This document shows positions 41,541 to 49,911 of a stretch of DNA of 64,000 bases, one piece after another. Numbering within the stretch: the stretch's first letter is position 1; each line of letters opens with the position of its first letter. The translations under genes were made by a program, and so were the position numbers. The stretch comes from an uncultured Clostridia bacterium (lineage in GTDB: Bacteria > Bacillota > Clostridia > Christensenellales > UBA1242), in assembly GCA_934757845.1 (NCBI GenBank), contig CAKVLQ010000003.1:1-64000 (forward strand), written 5' to 3'. A model generated the notes under the pieces. It was given only the letters and a program-made list of their open reading frames with translations, had not been told where the DNA came from and did not search any database.

Positions 41541-41805
41541 TTTGCAGTTATTTGCTCACCACAAAGGTGGCGGAAGCACAAAAAACGGTAGAGATAGCAT
41601 TGCAAAACGTCTTGGCGTTAAAAAATATGATGGCGAAAGCGTTTTGGCAGGCAATATTATTGTTCGTCAAAGAGGAACAAAAATTCATGCTGGCAAAAAT
41701 GTTGGCATGGGAAAAGACTACACTTTGTTTGCATTAACTGACGGAGTTGTTAAATTTGGTTACAAATCAAAAGACAAAAAATGCGTTAATGTTGAAGCAA
41801 TTTAG
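41530..41805 (+). CDS. rpmA: 50S ribosomal protein L27 with Prp-cleaved N-terminus
   Basis: The 91-aa protein begins MFINLQLFA, followed directly by HHKGGGSTKNGRDS, the mature L27 N-terminus. Cleavage by Prp after residue 9 exposes the tail that reaches the peptidyl-transferase centre. The rest (KRLGVKKYDGESVLAGNIIVRQRGTKIHAG, GKDYTLFAL) is typical. GGAGG (41516-41520) lies ten bases before this ATG; a longer reading upstream is only overlap with prp. A strong terminator follows and closes the operon. Confidence 0.97.
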   Translation: MFINLQLFAHHKGGGSTKNGRDSIAKRLGVKKYDGESVLAGNIIVRQRGTKIHAGKNVGMGKDYTLFALTDGVVKFGYKSKDKKCVNVEAI

Positions 41806-41822
41806 TTTTTAATTTTGATTTA

Positions 41823-41853
41823 AAAAGTTTGAAGTTCTTTCAAACTTTTTTTT
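41823..41853 (+). terminator. Terminator of rplU-prp-rpmA
   Basis: AAAGTTTGAA pairs with TTCAAACTTT around GTTC, followed by T's. Confidence 0.85.
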
Positions 41854-41952
41854 ATTAATTTTTTTATTAATTTTACCAAAAAACATACTAATTTTTTGCA
41901 ATAAAACCATAATAAATTTATGATTTTTTTGCATTTATTTTTGTCAATTTTG

Positions 41953-41981
41953 TTGAATTTTTTTGCAAAATTTGTTATAAT
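41953..41981 (+). promoter_or_regulatory. Promoter abutting the glycosylase start
   Basis: TTGAAT (41953-41958), 17-nt spacer, TATAAT (41976-41981). The ATG follows after five bases, so the mRNA would be leaderless. Confidence 0.7.
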
Positions 41982-41986
41982 TTGTT

Positions 41987-42928
41987 ATGCAAAATTATTA
42001 TTTAGAAAGTGGCAAAATTGTTGTTACAAACCTAAACGAATTTAACGCAAAACATATTTTGGAATGCGGTCAAGTTTTTAGGTCTAAAAAATTTGATGAC
42101 CACTATGAAGTTTATAGCCAAAACAAAAAAGCAAAAATTTATTCATATCCTGGTAAGGTTGAAATTTTAACTTCAAGCCCTGAATATTTTGTAAATTATT
42201 TTGACCTAAACACAAATTATACTGAAATAAAGCAAAAATTGGCTCAATTTGAAGTTTTAAAGCCAATGCTTAAGTTCGCATATGGAATTAGAATTTTAAA
42301 GCAAGACGAGTTTGAAATGATGGTTTCGTTTGTTATTTCGGCAAACAATAACATAAAACGAATTCAAAGCATTATTGAAAAAATGTGTGAAAAGTTTGGG
42401 ACTTTTGATGAAAAACAAAATTTTTATGCTTTTCCAACCCGAGAACAACTTTTAAATGCTACTGTTGATGATTTTAAGTTATTTGGGGCAGGTTATAGGG
42501 CAGAATATTTGTTTAAAATTATAAGGCAACTTGAAAATTTTGATTATGACTTTGTAAACAACAATCAAAGCGAAAAAGTTTTGCCAGTTTTGCTAAATTT
42601 GAGTGGTGTTGGTCCAAAAGTTGCCGACTGCATATTGCTTTTTGGGTTTAACAAGCCCGATGTGTTTCCAGTTGACACATGGATAATTAAAGTTTATAAC
42701 CAATATTTTGCAAAAGATTTTGAAAAATTAGAAAGTGTTAAAAATATTGATAATAGCAAAAACGAGAATAATCTGTTTATAAATAATGCCAATTTAAAGC
42801 AAAATCAAGAAATAAAATCGAAAACTGATGTTAAACAAATAAGAAAAAATTTAGTTAGCCTTTTTGGAGATTTGTCAGGTTATGCACAACAATATTTGTT
42901 TTATTATAAGCGTAGCGGTCAAGATTAA
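41987..42928 (+). CDS. 8-oxoguanine DNA glycosylase/AP lyase (Ogg type)
   Basis: The 313-aa protein has the OGG N-terminal fold (ECGQVFRSKK, about 27) and a helix-hairpin-helix: LLNLSGVGPKVADCILLFGFNKPDVFPVDTW (about 203-233). That segment contains the catalytic Lys (GPKVADC) and the conserved Asp (PVDTW), as in eukaryotic and clostridial OGG1. It removes 8-oxoguanine and nicks the strand. A roughly 30-residue Asn/Lys-rich insertion (about 250-283) after the catalytic Asp separates the last helices from the core; the final LFGDLSGYAQQYLFYY is conserved. No ribosome site is present, and the -10 lies 5 bases upstream. Confidence 0.9.
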   Translation: MQNYYLESGKIVVTNLNEFNAKHILECGQVFRSKKFDDHYEVYSQNKKAKIYSYPGKVEILTSSPEYFVNYFDLNTNYTEIKQKLAQFEVLKPMLKFAYGIRILKQDEFEMMVSFVISANNNIKRIQSIIEKMCEKFGTFDEKQNFYAFPTREQLLNATVDDFKLFGAGYRAEYLFKIIRQLENFDYDFVNNNQSEKVLPVLLNLSGVGPKVADCILLFGFNKPDVFPVDTWIIKVYNQYFAKDFEKLESVKNIDNSKNENNLFINNANLKQNQEIKSKTDVKQIRKNLVSLFGDLSGYAQQYLFYYKRSGQD

Positions 42929-43156
42929 AGAAAAAGATAAGTTATTTTTATAAATAGTTTAAATTTTTATTAAAATTTTAAAATTTAAAAATTATAAGCG
43001 AATTTAAAATTAAAATTTTATTTTTAAATTGATATTTATTTTTAATATTATTTTTATATAATATAGCAAAAAAAGATAATAAAAGTTATGAAAAAATTTT
43101 TTCATAATTTTTTTTAAAAATATATAAAAATCGTTTGCATTTTTCGTTTTGAAGTA

Positions 43157-43204
43157 ATACTATATGTAGTATATTACAATTTCAAACAACACAACATATT
43201 GTGT
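43157..43204 (+). promoter_or_regulatory. Pair of NrdR-type boxes upstream of the nrdDG operon
   Basis: Box 1, ATACTATATGTAGTAT (43157-43172), and box 2, ACACAACATATTGTGT (43189-43204), both fit the NrdR consensus (ACACWATATATWGTGT). Their centres are 32 bases apart, three helical turns, as known for NrdR operators. NrdR represses ribonucleotide reductase genes when dATP is high. nrdR itself is not in the window. The rest of the 418-base gap (42929-43346) is AT-rich; candidate -10 sequences lie near 43222-43238. Confidence 0.8.
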
Positions 43205-43346
43205 TTTTAGTGGTTTTTATGGTAAAATTATAAAATAATAACTAAAACCTTTTTTAAAATAAAGATAGTTAAAAATTTTTGAAATTTTAAACCTTAAATC
43301 TGTTCTGTTTGAAATTGAAAATAAAAACTTTAAAGGAGAAATATTT

Positions 43347-43613
43347 ATGATTAATCTTTACACAACAGGTTGCCCAAAATGCAAAATTTTGGAAATGAAA
43401 CTTAATCAAAAGCACATTAAATTTAATGAAATTTCTGATATGGGGAAGTTAAAAGAAAAAAATATTCTTTCTGTTCCCGTAATGGAAATTGACGGAAACA
43501 TTTTTGATTTTGCAACAAGTGTTAAACTTGTTAACAGTTATTCTGAAAATCAATCAAGTTTTGAAAATAGTGTTTTAAGCAATAGGGGTGAAGATTATGG
43601 TTATAGATTTTAA
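43347..43613 (+). CDS. Glutaredoxin-like thiol protein
   Basis: The 88-aa protein has the thioredoxin-fold redox site TTGCPKCKILEMKL (CPKC, residues 9-12) and the cis-Pro loop SVPVMEIDG (about 47). It probably supplies electrons or maintains thiols for the reductase encoded next; small glutaredoxins often sit beside nrdD or nrdH/EF. The C-terminal tail (residues 72-88) is extra. GGAG precedes the ATG. Its end overlaps the nrdD start by 17 bases, so translation is coupled. It is first in the NrdR-controlled operon. Confidence 0.88.
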   Translation: MINLYTTGCPKCKILEMKLNQKHIKFNEISDMGKLKEKNILSVPVMEIDGNIFDFATSVKLVNSYSENQSSFENSVLSNRGEDYGYRF

Positions 43614-45555
43614 TAATAATTTAGACAAAGATTTTATAAAATGCTTGGAAGGTCTTAAACAAACTTATGGCGAAAATTTAACAAAACTTAATGGTGTTTC
43701 TAATGACAATTTGAATTTTACATATTTTATTGACAACTTTATTGATAAATCAAGCAAGGTTGTTGATATTTCAATAAACCCAAACGCAAATTCCGACACA
43801 AAAGATGTTACAAGTTTAATTCACAACATGGCAGAGCCTCATTGCAAACTTCTTGCCATGAACAAAATCTTTTATGAAATTAAAAAGAAATATGGCGTAA
43901 GTCAAGCCCAAAAATGGCTTAAAAGTGAATGGATTGGCGAAACTTATCTTCACGATTTTCCAACTGCAACATTTATTCCTTATTGCTATGCAGTTGACCT
44001 TGATGCTTTAAGTGAAAAAGGATTGTTTTTTATTAACAAATTCAAAACTGAACCAGCAAAACATTTGACTACTTTTAATGACCATTGTTTGGAATATATT
44101 GGCTGGCTTTCTAACAGGCAATCTGGGGCTGTGGGGCTTCCGTCTTATTTGGTTTATTCATATTATTTTTGGAAAAACGATGTTGAAAATGGGTTCTATT
44201 TGAAAGACCCTGAATATTATCGAAGGCAATGCTTTCAAAAGTTTGTTTATGACTTAAATCAACCATATTTGCGTGTTATTCAAAGTGCTTTCACTAACAT
44301 AACTATTATGGATAGAAATTATTTGGAAGAGTTGTTTGGTGGCAGGCTTTATCCAAATGGTGAATGTGTGATTGACAATATTGACGGAATTTTGGAGCAT
44401 CAAAAAGTGTTTATGGACGTTGTTAAAGAAATTAGGCACAGCATGATGGCAACTTTTCCAGTTATCACTTATTCACTGTTGTTTAAGAACGGCAAGTTTG
44501 TTGATGAAGAATTTGCAAAATGGGCTTGCAAAGAAAACATGGAATGGTGTGATGGAAATTTCTATCTTGGAAGTGATGTTACAAGTTTAAGTTCATGTTG
44601 CAGGCTTGTTAATAACCTTAATGATGTTCACAAAAAGAAAGACCTTGGATTTATTAACTCTATTGGCGGAACAAGTTTAAGCATTGGTTCGGTTAAAGTT
44701 AACACAATAAATTTAAGAAGAGTGGCACTTGACAGCAAAGGCGACAAAAACAAATTTTTTGAACTTTTGAATGACAGGGTAGACACAGTGGTTAAAACTT
44801 TGGATATTGTAAGACACATAATAAAAAGAAACATTGAAAAGGGGCTACTTCCAAATTATAGTTATGGGTTGTTAAAACTTGAAAATCAATATAACACAAT
44901 AGGAATAACCGCAATGTTTGAAGCGGTGCGTGAATTTGGTGGGATTGACACTGACGAATTTGGAAATGTTAGTTATAACGATTTTGGGCTTGAATTTGCA
45001 AAAAAAATATTAGATGAAATTAACAAACAAAAAGAAGAATATAATTTTGATTATTCAATTAATGTTGAAGCAATTCCAGCAGAAAGTGCAAATGTTAAAT
45101 TAAGAAAAAAAGATGATATGTTTTATCCAAATTGTCATCATGAAAATATTTATTCCAACCAATGGATTCCACTTCAAGAAAAGTGCAGTATTAATGAAAA
45201 AGTTAAACTTGGAGCGATATTAGACAGCAAATGTGGTGGCGGACAAATTTCTCATATAAATGTTGAAGGAGATTTTAACAACTTTGAACAGGCGTGGAAA
45301 ATTTTAAATTATCTTGGCAAAAGCGGAGTTATTTATAGTTGTTTTAACAAAAAAATTTCGGTTTGTGAAAGTGAGCACGCATATATTGGCAATGGTTGTT
45401 GTCCAAAATGCGGAAAGCCCAAATATGACGAGTTTACAAGAATTGTTGGGTTTTTGACGCCGTCAAAATCATATTCAAAAGAACGATTTGAAGAATTTAA
45501 CAACCGAAAATGGTATAATGTTGGAGAAATTGAAAATGAGAGTGCTAGAGATTAA
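43597..45555 (+). CDS. nrdD: Anaerobic ribonucleoside-triphosphate reductase
   Basis: The 652-aa glycyl-radical enzyme reduces NTPs to dNTPs without oxygen. The catalytic barrel carries the motifs RRV/NLRRVALDS and SSCCRLVNN (active-site cysteines). A C-terminal zinc site follows (CESEH...CCPKCGKP, about 590-612), and the radical loop is RIVGFLTPS (Gly about 618). It lacks the large N-terminal ATP-cone of the E. coli form, since residues 1-40 are short and unrelated. I begin at ATG 43597, with AGGGG upstream. nrdG overlaps its end by 20 bases. It implies anaerobic growth. Confidence 0.95.
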   Translation: MVIDFNNNLDKDFIKCLEGLKQTYGENLTKLNGVSNDNLNFTYFIDNFIDKSSKVVDISINPNANSDTKDVTSLIHNMAEPHCKLLAMNKIFYEIKKKYGVSQAQKWLKSEWIGETYLHDFPTATFIPYCYAVDLDALSEKGLFFINKFKTEPAKHLTTFNDHCLEYIGWLSNRQSGAVGLPSYLVYSYYFWKNDVENGFYLKDPEYYRRQCFQKFVYDLNQPYLRVIQSAFTNITIMDRNYLEELFGGRLYPNGECVIDNIDGILEHQKVFMDVVKEIRHSMMATFPVITYSLLFKNGKFVDEEFAKWACKENMEWCDGNFYLGSDVTSLSSCCRLVNNLNDVHKKKDLGFINSIGGTSLSIGSVKVNTINLRRVALDSKGDKNKFFELLNDRVDTVVKTLDIVRHIIKRNIEKGLLPNYSYGLLKLENQYNTIGITAMFEAVREFGGIDTDEFGNVSYNDFGLEFAKKILDEINKQKEEYNFDYSINVEAIPAESANVKLRKKDDMFYPNCHHENIYSNQWIPLQEKCSINEKVKLGAILDSKCGGGQISHINVEGDFNNFEQAWKILNYLGKSGVIYSCFNKKISVCESEHAYIGNGCCPKCGKPKYDEFTRIVGFLTPSKSYSKERFEEFNNRKWYNVGEIENESARD

Positions 45556-46012
45556 AGATGAAGATTGCATAAACTTTAAAGAGATTTCAATGTTTATTGC
45601 TACTCCATTTTGCAGTGGAAAATGCTATAAAGAACTTGGTTTAGATTCTTCAATTTGTCAAAATGATAAGTTAAGAAATTCACCCATAACCACTATGAAT
45701 AACGAAACAATTATTAAAAGATATTTGCAAAATCCATTAACAAAAGCAATAGTTTTTGGTGGATTAGAACCCCTTGACAGTTTTGCTGAACTAATCCAGT
45801 TTTTAAAAGAGTTTAGAAAAAATTGTGATGATACTATTGTTATTTACACGGGCTATAAAGAAAATGAAATTGAAGACAAAATAAGCCTTCTAAAACAAAT
45901 TGGAAATGTGATTTTGAAAGTTGGAAGATATATTCCAAATCAAAAAAACATTTTTGACCAAAACTTGGGTGTTTATCTTGCAAGTAACAATCAATATTCA
46001 ATAAAATTGTAG
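45536..46012 (+). CDS. nrdG: Anaerobic ribonucleotide reductase activating protein, variant type
   Basis: The 158-aa protein sits directly after nrdD and has the NrdG-like layout FGGLEPLD (GG-x-EP, about 79) and DTIVIYTGYKENEI (about 101). The cluster-binding region reads CSGKCYKELGLDSSICQN: CX3C is kept but the third Cys is 11 residues on, not the canonical CX2C. This spacing is seen in a variant 4Fe-4S family related to NrdG. Its expected job is to generate the glycyl radical on NrdD from S-adenosylmethionine. I start at ATG 45536, with GGAG at 45522; the longer frame runs inside nrdD. Confidence 0.85.
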   Translation: MRVLEIKDEDCINFKEISMFIATPFCSGKCYKELGLDSSICQNDKLRNSPITTMNNETIIKRYLQNPLTKAIVFGGLEPLDSFAELIQFLKEFRKNCDDTIVIYTGYKENEIEDKISLLKQIGNVILKVGRYIPNQKNIFDQNLGVYLASNNQYSIKL

Positions 46013-46021
46013 GAGAAAATT

Positions 46022-46534
46022 ATGAGAAAATGTGCAAAATTTGAAAAGGTTAGTTTAAAACAATTTAGTCAAGATTTTAAAGAGATTTTTCCACTTGATG
46101 ATGAAAGAATTAAAAAAATTTATGACGAAATTAAACTCCCAAAAAGGGCAACAAAATCAAGTGCGGGATATGACTTTTATCTTCCACTTGGCATCACGCT
46201 TGAACCCAAACAAACAATAAAAATTCCAACTGGAATAAGATGCTATATGGAAGACGATGTGGTTTTAAGTTTATATCCACGAAGTAGCCTTGGATTTAAG
46301 TTTAAAATGCAACTTAATAATACTGTTGGAATAATTGACGCCGATTATTATAACGCCATGAATGAGGGGCACATTCAAATAAAAATAACAAATGATAACA
46401 ACGAAAACAAAACAATTTGCCTAAAATCGGGCGATGCGTTTGCACAAGGTGTGTTTACTGAATTTTTGATAACATTTGATGATGAAACCACTGGGCAAAG
46501 AACTGGCGGATTTGGTTCTACTAACAAAAATTAA
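46022..46534 (+). CDS. dut: dUTP diphosphatase
   Basis: The 170-aa trimeric dUTPase has its five motifs: SSAGYDFYLP (motif 1, about 47), YPRSSLGFK (motif 2, about 88), NTVGIIDADYYN (motif 3, about 101, with the catalytic Asp), GDAFAQGVF (motif 4, about 138) and the C-terminal GQRTGGFGSTNK (motif 5). It hydrolyses dUTP to dUMP, keeping uracil out of DNA and feeding dTMP synthesis. A roughly 40-residue N-terminal addition precedes motif 1. GGAG precedes the ATG. Ten bases separate it from nrdG, so it is the last gene of the dNTP operon. Confidence 0.95.
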   Translation: MRKCAKFEKVSLKQFSQDFKEIFPLDDERIKKIYDEIKLPKRATKSSAGYDFYLPLGITLEPKQTIKIPTGIRCYMEDDVVLSLYPRSSLGFKFKMQLNNTVGIIDADYYNAMNEGHIQIKITNDNNENKTICLKSGDAFAQGVFTEFLITFDDETTGQRTGGFGSTNKN

Positions 46535-46662
46535 AGTTGAAGATGATTATTAAAAACAAAAAAAGTTTTACTTTGTTATGCTAAAATTAACTTTTATTAG
46601 ATATGAAATATTGTTTAAAATAAAGATTAAAATTTTGTTTTTTGAAAAAATTAAAAAAACAC

Positions 46663-46691
46663 TTTACATTTGTAATTAAAAGTGATAATAT
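46663..46691 (+). promoter_or_regulatory. Promoter of rpsO
   Basis: TTTACA (46663-46668), 17-nt spacer, TAATAT (46686-46691). Confidence 0.55.
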
Positions 46692-46696
46692 AATCA

Positions 46697-46772
46697 TGTC
46701 CGTTGCAAGGTTTGGCGATAAAATACCCTTACGCTATGCTTTGTTATTGGAGAAATTTTGAAAGGGGAGAAA
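46697..46772 (+). promoter_or_regulatory. Leader of rpsO, possible S15-binding site
   Basis: The roughly 75-nt leader has GC-richer segments (CCGTTGC, TTTGGCG, TTACGCTATGC) able to form several short stems. A GGGGAG ribosome site (46764-46769) follows. rpsO is commonly regulated by S15 binding its own leader, so this is the likely autoregulatory site. The assignment rests on position; the fold was not computed. Confidence 0.4.
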
Positions 46773-46776
46773 TAAT

Positions 46777-47031
46777 ATGATTGATAAAAAAGAAATTATG
46801 TCTAAATATCAATTAAAAGACGGCGACACTGGTTCAACAGAAGTTCAAATTGCTCTTTTATCTGCAAGAATCAACCACATTACAGAACATCTTAAATCAA
46901 ACAAACAAGACAATTCTGCAAAACGTGGTCTATTGATGCTTATCGGAAAAAGAAATGGTCTTTTAAAATATTTGGAAAAGAAAGATATTAACAAATATCG
47001 TGAACTTAAAAAATCACTAGGAATTAGATAG
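46777..47031 (+). CDS. rpsO: 30S ribosomal protein S15
   Basis: The 84-aa protein matches S15: DTGSTEVQIALLSARINHITEHLKSNKQDNSAKRGLLMLIGKRNGLLKYL contains the rRNA-binding helices. S15 binds 16S rRNA early in small-subunit assembly. GGGGAG 8 bases before the ATG fixes the start. It is monocistronic, with its own leader and a UUCG-capped terminator; pnp, its usual neighbour, is not here. Confidence 0.97.
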   Translation: MIDKKEIMSKYQLKDGDTGSTEVQIALLSARINHITEHLKSNKQDNSAKRGLLMLIGKRNGLLKYLEKKDINKYRELKKSLGIR

Positions 47032-47053
47032 TGCTTCGGCTCTATCTTTTTTT
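47026..47053 (+). terminator. Terminator of rpsO
   Basis: AGATAG-T-GC-TTCG-GC-T-CTATCT with a UUCG tetraloop, followed by T's. It overlaps the stop codon. Confidence 0.9.
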
Positions 47054-47114
47054 ATATTTTTTTATTAATTGCTGTTTAAAAATTTTAAATAGCATTTTTT
47101 ATAAATTAAACAAC

Positions 47115-47142
47115 TTGACAAATATATTTTTTGTGATATAAT
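47115..47142 (+). promoter_or_regulatory. Promoter abutting the 47149 gene
   Basis: TTGACA (47115-47120), 16-nt spacer ending TGTGA, TATAAT (47137-47142). Six bases separate it from the ATG. Confidence 0.7.
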
Positions 47143-47148
47143 AAAAAT

Positions 47149-47457
47149 ATGATTATAAAAATAAATATTTTTTCACCAAGTGATGTTTGCAACCTTTATC
47201 TTGATGAAAGCAAAAACTTTGTTGAATATAACGGCATGGAAAAAACAATGGATATTAAAAATTATGTTCAAAAATTTGTGCAAATTTTTTCTTCTTGGTC
47301 TGAAAATTATAACGAGCCACTTGTTTTTGACATGGAAAATTTTAAGGTTGAAGTTGTTGGAAACAACAAATCAAAACAAATTTACGGTAGTGGCAATTAC
47401 CCAAAAAACTATCATGAATTTAAAAGTTTAATAGGGGAGATTATCAGTTGTTTTTAG
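47149..47457 (+). CDS. Small unknown protein leading the HELLH-protein operon
   Basis: The 102-aa protein is soluble and mixed alpha/beta by appearance, with no motif I recognise. It overlaps the next gene by 10 bases and follows a leaderless-type promoter. Position alone suggests that it works with the two HELLH metalloprotease-like proteins downstream, for example as a partner or inhibitor; that is inference. Confidence 0.6.
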   Translation: MIIKINIFSPSDVCNLYLDESKNFVEYNGMEKTMDIKNYVQKFVQIFSSWSENYNEPLVFDMENFKVEVVGNNKSKQIYGSGNYPKNYHEFKSLIGEIISCF

Positions 47458-48485
47458 ACGAAATAGAGAAAGACGAAATTGGTTATGTAGAATATTGCAA
47501 AAACAAAGTTAAAGAATATTTTGTTAACTTTTTTGATAAAAAATATGAAAAACAAATTGAACATAAAATTAACAGAGTTCATTTGATTTTTCTTGATAAA
47601 TGTGCTTCAAAAATGCCTGCTGAGAACAGTTTCGCTCAAAACAAATATATTTCAAAGTTTTATAACAAATTATATAAAGTTTTTCAAAGAACTATTTTCA
47701 AAGATTATTCAAAATTTGTTTCAAAATTTTGCATAGCGGGAACTTTTCAAAAAATAGGTTCTGTTGATAATGAAAAAGATTCTGTTGAATATATTATTTA
47801 TGAATATATAACAAGTGTAACACAATCAACTTTTGTGCACGAATTGTTGCACTGTATAAGTGAGCAAGCTTTCCCTCATGAGCACAGAATATATAGAACC
47901 AATGAAGATATAGAGCGTGCATGTAAAAGCGGATTAGAAATTAATTTTATAACAAAGAATAAAAATATAATTATTAAAAACAAACTTTTAAATGAAGTTT
48001 TTACCGACTATGTGGCTATAAATATTACAGACCAAATGTGCAAAGATAATCTTGAGTTGTTTAGCAAAAAAATTGATGATTCAACATATTCTTATTGTTT
48101 TGTTTTAATTAAGCCTTTATTTGACAAATATTTTGACGCATTTAAAGATTTCTATTTGAATGACGACGAAACAAAACTTGATAATTTTTTTGGAAAAGAA
48201 AATATTAATGAACTTGATGATATTCTTAACAATTTTTTGGGCTACTCAGAAAGTTTAGACCGAAAAGGAGTTTTGAACCGTCTAGATTGCAACACTTTTA
48301 AGGACGGATTGAATAAAAGAAAAACAACAAATGATAAAGAAATTAATATTGTTTTAAAAAAATATTATAACAGTTTTGTTCAAATGAAAAATTTGATGGA
48401 AAAAATTGATACCCATGTTGAAAAAAATAAAATTGATTGGATAATGCAATTATCGAAGAATATGATTAATGTTTTTAAAAGATAA
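47448..48485 (+). CDS. HELLH metalloprotease-like protein 1
   Basis: The 345-aa cytosolic-type protein (no signal peptide) has TFVHELLHCISE (about residue 128), an HExxH zinc motif. LNEVFTDYVAINITDQMC (about 182) follows and can provide a Glu as third ligand, a gluzincin-like arrangement. The start is TTG with GGGGAG upstream (47434-47439). Its first 39 codons are almost identical at the DNA level to the start of the next gene (48516), while the rest differs. The family is not recognised. Proteolytic activity and substrate are unproven. Confidence 0.65.
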   Translation: MFLDEIEKDEIGYVEYCKNKVKEYFVNFFDKKYEKQIEHKINRVHLIFLDKCASKMPAENSFAQNKYISKFYNKLYKVFQRTIFKDYSKFVSKFCIAGTFQKIGSVDNEKDSVEYIIYEYITSVTQSTFVHELLHCISEQAFPHEHRIYRTNEDIERACKSGLEINFITKNKNIIIKNKLLNEVFTDYVAINITDQMCKDNLELFSKKIDDSTYSYCFVLIKPLFDKYFDAFKDFYLNDDETKLDNFFGKENINELDDILNNFLGYSESLDRKGVLNRLDCNTFKDGLNKRKTTNDKEINIVLKKYYNSFVQMKNLMEKIDTHVEKNKIDWIMQLSKNMINVFKR

Positions 48486-48515
48486 AGCGTAAGAAATTTA
48501 ATTGGAGAAATAAAA

Positions 48516-49841
48516 TTGTTTTTAGACGAGATAGAGAAAGACGAAATTGGTTATGTAGAATATTGCAAAAACAAAGTTAAAGAATATTTTGTTAACTTTT
48601 TTGATAAAAAATATGAAAAACAAATTGAAAGAAGGATGGACGACACTCCATTAATTTTTGTTGAAGCAAAATATCAACCCCATCTTGCAAATATTGGCAT
48701 ATATAAACTTAAAAATGAAATGAAAACATTATATCAAAATTGGTTTAGCAAAAGTTTTTATAACGCCAAAATAAAAAATTGCAATGTTAATTTGATTTGT
48801 GAGTTTGAAGAATTGTTGTTTGATGGTGAAACTTCAAATGATGAGATTAAAAAAATCTTTTTTAAACTAACAAATTGTCAAATTGTTGATGAAGATATTG
48901 AAAACGCACGAAAAATTTTTGAAAACGAATTTGAAAACGATATAAACAAACTTACATTAACACAATATTCCTTTTTAAAAGGAAAGGGTGTGAATGTTGA
49001 CGAAATTAACCTTGAAGATTTAAAACAAAACAAACATATTGCACAATTTTTTAACAAATTAACAACATTTTACAAACAAACATTGTTAGAAGATTTCCAA
49101 TATTTTTCAAAAAGATTTGATTGTCAGGGGTCTTTTATTACACATTCAACATTAAGTGAAAATTGTGAACAATGTCAATATATTATCTATCAAGACGCCA
49201 AAGTTTTGTGTCAACAAACTTTTGTTCATGAACTTTTGCATTGTGTTAGCACAAAAGAAAGTTTTGTAAAAAATAATAATTCACTACGCATAAATCACAA
49301 ATCGGGGGTTTACTTTGCTTTTGATATGCTAGAAGTCGATGAAAACAACAAACGAACGCAAGAACATTTTAATGGTTTGTTTAACGAAATTTTCACTGAC
49401 TATCTTGCAAACATCATAACAAATCAAATGTTTGCAAATGGTGACGAAATTTTTTTAAAACATGATAGTAAATCATCATATTCACAAAACATTGTTTTGC
49501 TTGAACCTTTGTTTAAAAAATATGACAAACAACTTGTTGAGTGTTATATGTGTTCAGAGCCTAACACACTTGAAAATTTGTTTGGCAAACAAAACCTTGA
49601 TAGCCTAAATGAACTTATTCAAGGTTTTTCAGGTTACGCACAAACATTAATTTCAAAAGATGTGTCACTTTGCAAAACTTTTGAAGAAGGATTAAGTGCT
49701 TCAAAATTGCCAGAAAGTCCTTTTGTTCTTCCTGTTATAAACAAATATAACGCTTGTTTTGGAAAGATGGATAAAATTATGAAAAACATTGAAAATTTTG
49801 TTAATAATAGAAACAACGAAGTTTTGAACAAATTGTTTTAA
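48516..49841 (+). CDS. HELLH metalloprotease-like protein 2
   Basis: The 441-aa paralogue of the 47448 product has the zinc motif TFVHELLHCVST (about 236) and FNEIFTDYLANIITNQM (about 286). An extra segment of about 90 residues lies before the protease core. Residues 1-39 are identical to those of protein 1, and the underlying 114 bases differ at one position, although the remaining sequences have diverged strongly; this points to recent gene conversion of the 5' end. The start is TTG, with GGAG at 48503-48506. No signal peptide is seen. Function unknown. Confidence 0.65.
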   Translation: MFLDEIEKDEIGYVEYCKNKVKEYFVNFFDKKYEKQIERRMDDTPLIFVEAKYQPHLANIGIYKLKNEMKTLYQNWFSKSFYNAKIKNCNVNLICEFEELLFDGETSNDEIKKIFFKLTNCQIVDEDIENARKIFENEFENDINKLTLTQYSFLKGKGVNVDEINLEDLKQNKHIAQFFNKLTTFYKQTLLEDFQYFSKRFDCQGSFITHSTLSENCEQCQYIIYQDAKVLCQQTFVHELLHCVSTKESFVKNNNSLRINHKSGVYFAFDMLEVDENNKRTQEHFNGLFNEIFTDYLANIITNQMFANGDEIFLKHDSKSSYSQNIVLLEPLFKKYDKQLVECYMCSEPNTLENLFGKQNLDSLNELIQGFSGYAQTLISKDVSLCKTFEEGLSASKLPESPFVLPVINKYNACFGKMDKIMKNIENFVNNRNNEVLNKLF

Positions 49842-49911
49842 AAAACTTTTTGTAAACATTTGAAATTTTTTTTCATAAGTAATATAATTAAAAGGTTTTT
49901 AAGGAGAGATT

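Noticed and set aside
47149..49841. Toxin-antitoxin operon reading of the HELLH gene cluster
   Set aside because: The lead gene is small, but nothing in its sequence resembles an antitoxin and the large proteins look like metalloproteases; only the position suggests it.
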